From an uncultured Bacteroidota bacterium (lineage in GTDB: Bacteria > Bacteroidota > Bacteroidia > Chitinophagales > Chitinophagaceae): a stretch of 6,254 bases of DNA. Position numbers and translations under genes: made by a program. The stretch is taken from assembly GCA_903912435.1 (NCBI GenBank), contig CAIWHI010000580.1:1-6254 (forward strand), read 5' to 3'. Under the pieces are notes generated by a model, which worked only from the letters and a program-made list of their open reading frames with translations, was not told the origin of the DNA and made no database searches. How positions within the stretch are numbered: the stretch's first letter is position 1; every line of letters starts with the position of its first letter. Below, one piece after another: positions 5,320-6,254 of this stretch.

Positions 5320-6254
5320 CTACTTCCCAAATTCTATAATTGCCTTATAAATCTCTTTCACATTATTTTCCCAGGTATGGGATGAAGCAAATGCTACTCG
5401 GGCTTGATGCAATTGTGGGCTATCTTCTTTTAGGGCTTTGGTGATTAAGCTAATATAATCCTCTTTAGTTGTGGCAAGGCCGGTATGGTCTGCAAAAATA
5501 CTCATGGCCGCGGTGGCAGTTGCAACTACTGGTTTTCCCATCGCCAGGTACTCATCTATTTTGCGGGGGTAATTACCTATTGTCACCTGGTTCACTATTT
5601 GTGGATTAATACATAACGTAAAGGCATTGATATACTGGGGCAAGTCGGAAGGTGGTTTTGGACCTAGAAAGTACACATTCTTTAGGGTGTGGAGGCGGCT
5701 TTTCACAAATTCATCATCCTCAGGTCCTACTAATACTAGGCTCCAATCAATCTTTTGCTCTGCTAGATATTCCAGCAGGCCTATATCCAGCCGAATACTT
5801 TGTAAGGCACCTACATAGCCAATTATTGGCTGGGCTATGCCCTTCATATCATCGGGTATGCTGGTATTCTTTGGGTGGGTAAATATCTCCAGTTCGCAAC
5901 CCTGCCCTACATAGTAAGACTTAGGATTGTACTTGCGGCAATAATTGGCCAGGTAGGTTGAATTAGCCATACAGATATCACTCTTGGCAATCAGCTTTGG
6001 CTCCAACTCCTCCCCATGAAACTTCCAGTAATCTACGGCAAGCATATAATCGCGGGAGTAATAAATACTTACAGCCGGCTTCAGTAGCTCCTTCAGGTAA
6101 AATGACCTGAACATGTCATTATCATTGAACAAGATAATGTCCCTAAATCCCAGGTCTTTTATGGCCTTAAGGATAGAATTGGCAAAACGCTTATTATTTA
6201 CCTTATTTAGCAGGTTGAAGATGGTATGGTTTTTCAACCAGTTAATAGACTCAA
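5320..6254 (-). CDS. GT-B glycosyltransferase, GT1/GT4 TuaH-like (5'-truncated by window edge)
   Basis: Enzymes of this group transfer a sugar from a nucleotide-sugar donor, commonly in surface polysaccharide synthesis. The frame stays open past the TTG at 6237 to the right edge (codons ESINW precede it), so TTG 6237 is not a credible start. About 310 residues are visible and, against a usual length near 390-400, the first 80-90 are missing. Numbering from the TTG: the N-terminal domain includes YYSRDYM (59-65), ELEPKLIAKSDICMANSTYL (77-96) and YVGQGCELEIF (109-119), a family pattern. The C-terminal donor-binding domain begins at IIGYVGALQSIRLDIGLLEY (138-157), followed by LVLVGPED (167-174), NVYFLGPKPPSDLPQYI (187-203) and PRKIDEYLAMGKPVVAT (224-240), with the conserved K..EYLA.GKPVV segment that carries a donor-binding glutamate. 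No membrane segment is seen. Donor and acceptor cannot be read from sequence, and no other polysaccharide gene is in the window. It ends with TAG at 5320-5322. Confidence 0.88.
   Translation of the reverse strand, partial: ESINWLKNHTIFNLLNKVNNKRFANSILKAIKDLGFRDIILFNDNDMFRSFYLKELLKPAVSIYYSRDYMLAVDYWKFHGEELEPKLIAKSDICMANSTYLANYCRKYNPKSYYVGQGCELEIFTHPKNTSIPDDMKGIAQPIIGYVGALQSIRLDIGLLEYLAEQKIDWSLVLVGPEDDEFVKSRLHTLKNVYFLGPKPPSDLPQYINAFTLCINPQIVNQVTIGNYPRKIDEYLAMGKPVVATATAAMSIFADHTGLATTKEDYISLITKALKEDSPQLHQARVAFASSHTWENNVKEIYKAIIEFGK

Overview
The window looks like a piece of a Bacteroidota chromosome, most probably from the Chitinophagaceae/Sphingobacteriia side. The grounds are a Bacteroidota-type LptD at the left edge, a lipoprotein resembling the Bacteroidota DUF5034 group, signal peptides ending in 'FSQ', and AT-rich intergenic DNA without clear Shine-Dalgarno sequences. 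This placement is inferred from family recognition; no database search was run.

Layout, left to right. (1) Bases 1-2554, + strand: the 3' part of lptD, the outer-membrane LPS-insertion barrel, cut off at its 5' end by the window edge. (2) Bases 2686-3251, + strand: a decayed gene. Two in-frame TAG codons and one frameshift interrupt what reads as one protein of about 188 residues; the small ORFs visible here are its fragments. (3) Bases 3252-3486: AT-rich spacer with an 8-bp palindrome. (4) Bases 3490-4077 and 4074-4964, + strand: a two-gene unit overlapping at ATGA, encoding a lipoprotein with a DUF5034-like motif and a secreted protein that looks like an outer-membrane beta-barrel. (5) Bases 4965-5319: a 355-base gap between converging genes, packed with inverted repeats, the strongest being a perfect 19-bp stem at 5216-5256. 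(6) Bases 5320-6254, - strand: a GT-B (GT1/GT4, TuaH-like) glycosyltransferase, cut off at its 5' end by the right edge.

Three of the four intact or partial genes point to the cell envelope: LPS delivery to the outer membrane, an envelope lipoprotein with a putative barrel partner, and a sugar transferase probably for a surface polysaccharide. They are not one operon: the decayed gene separates lptD from the lipoprotein pair, and the glycosyltransferase runs the other way. I see no CRISPR array, tRNA, rRNA, complete mobile element or obvious defence system. The most interesting items are the decayed gene, the uncharacterised lipoprotein/barrel pair and the hairpin cluster.
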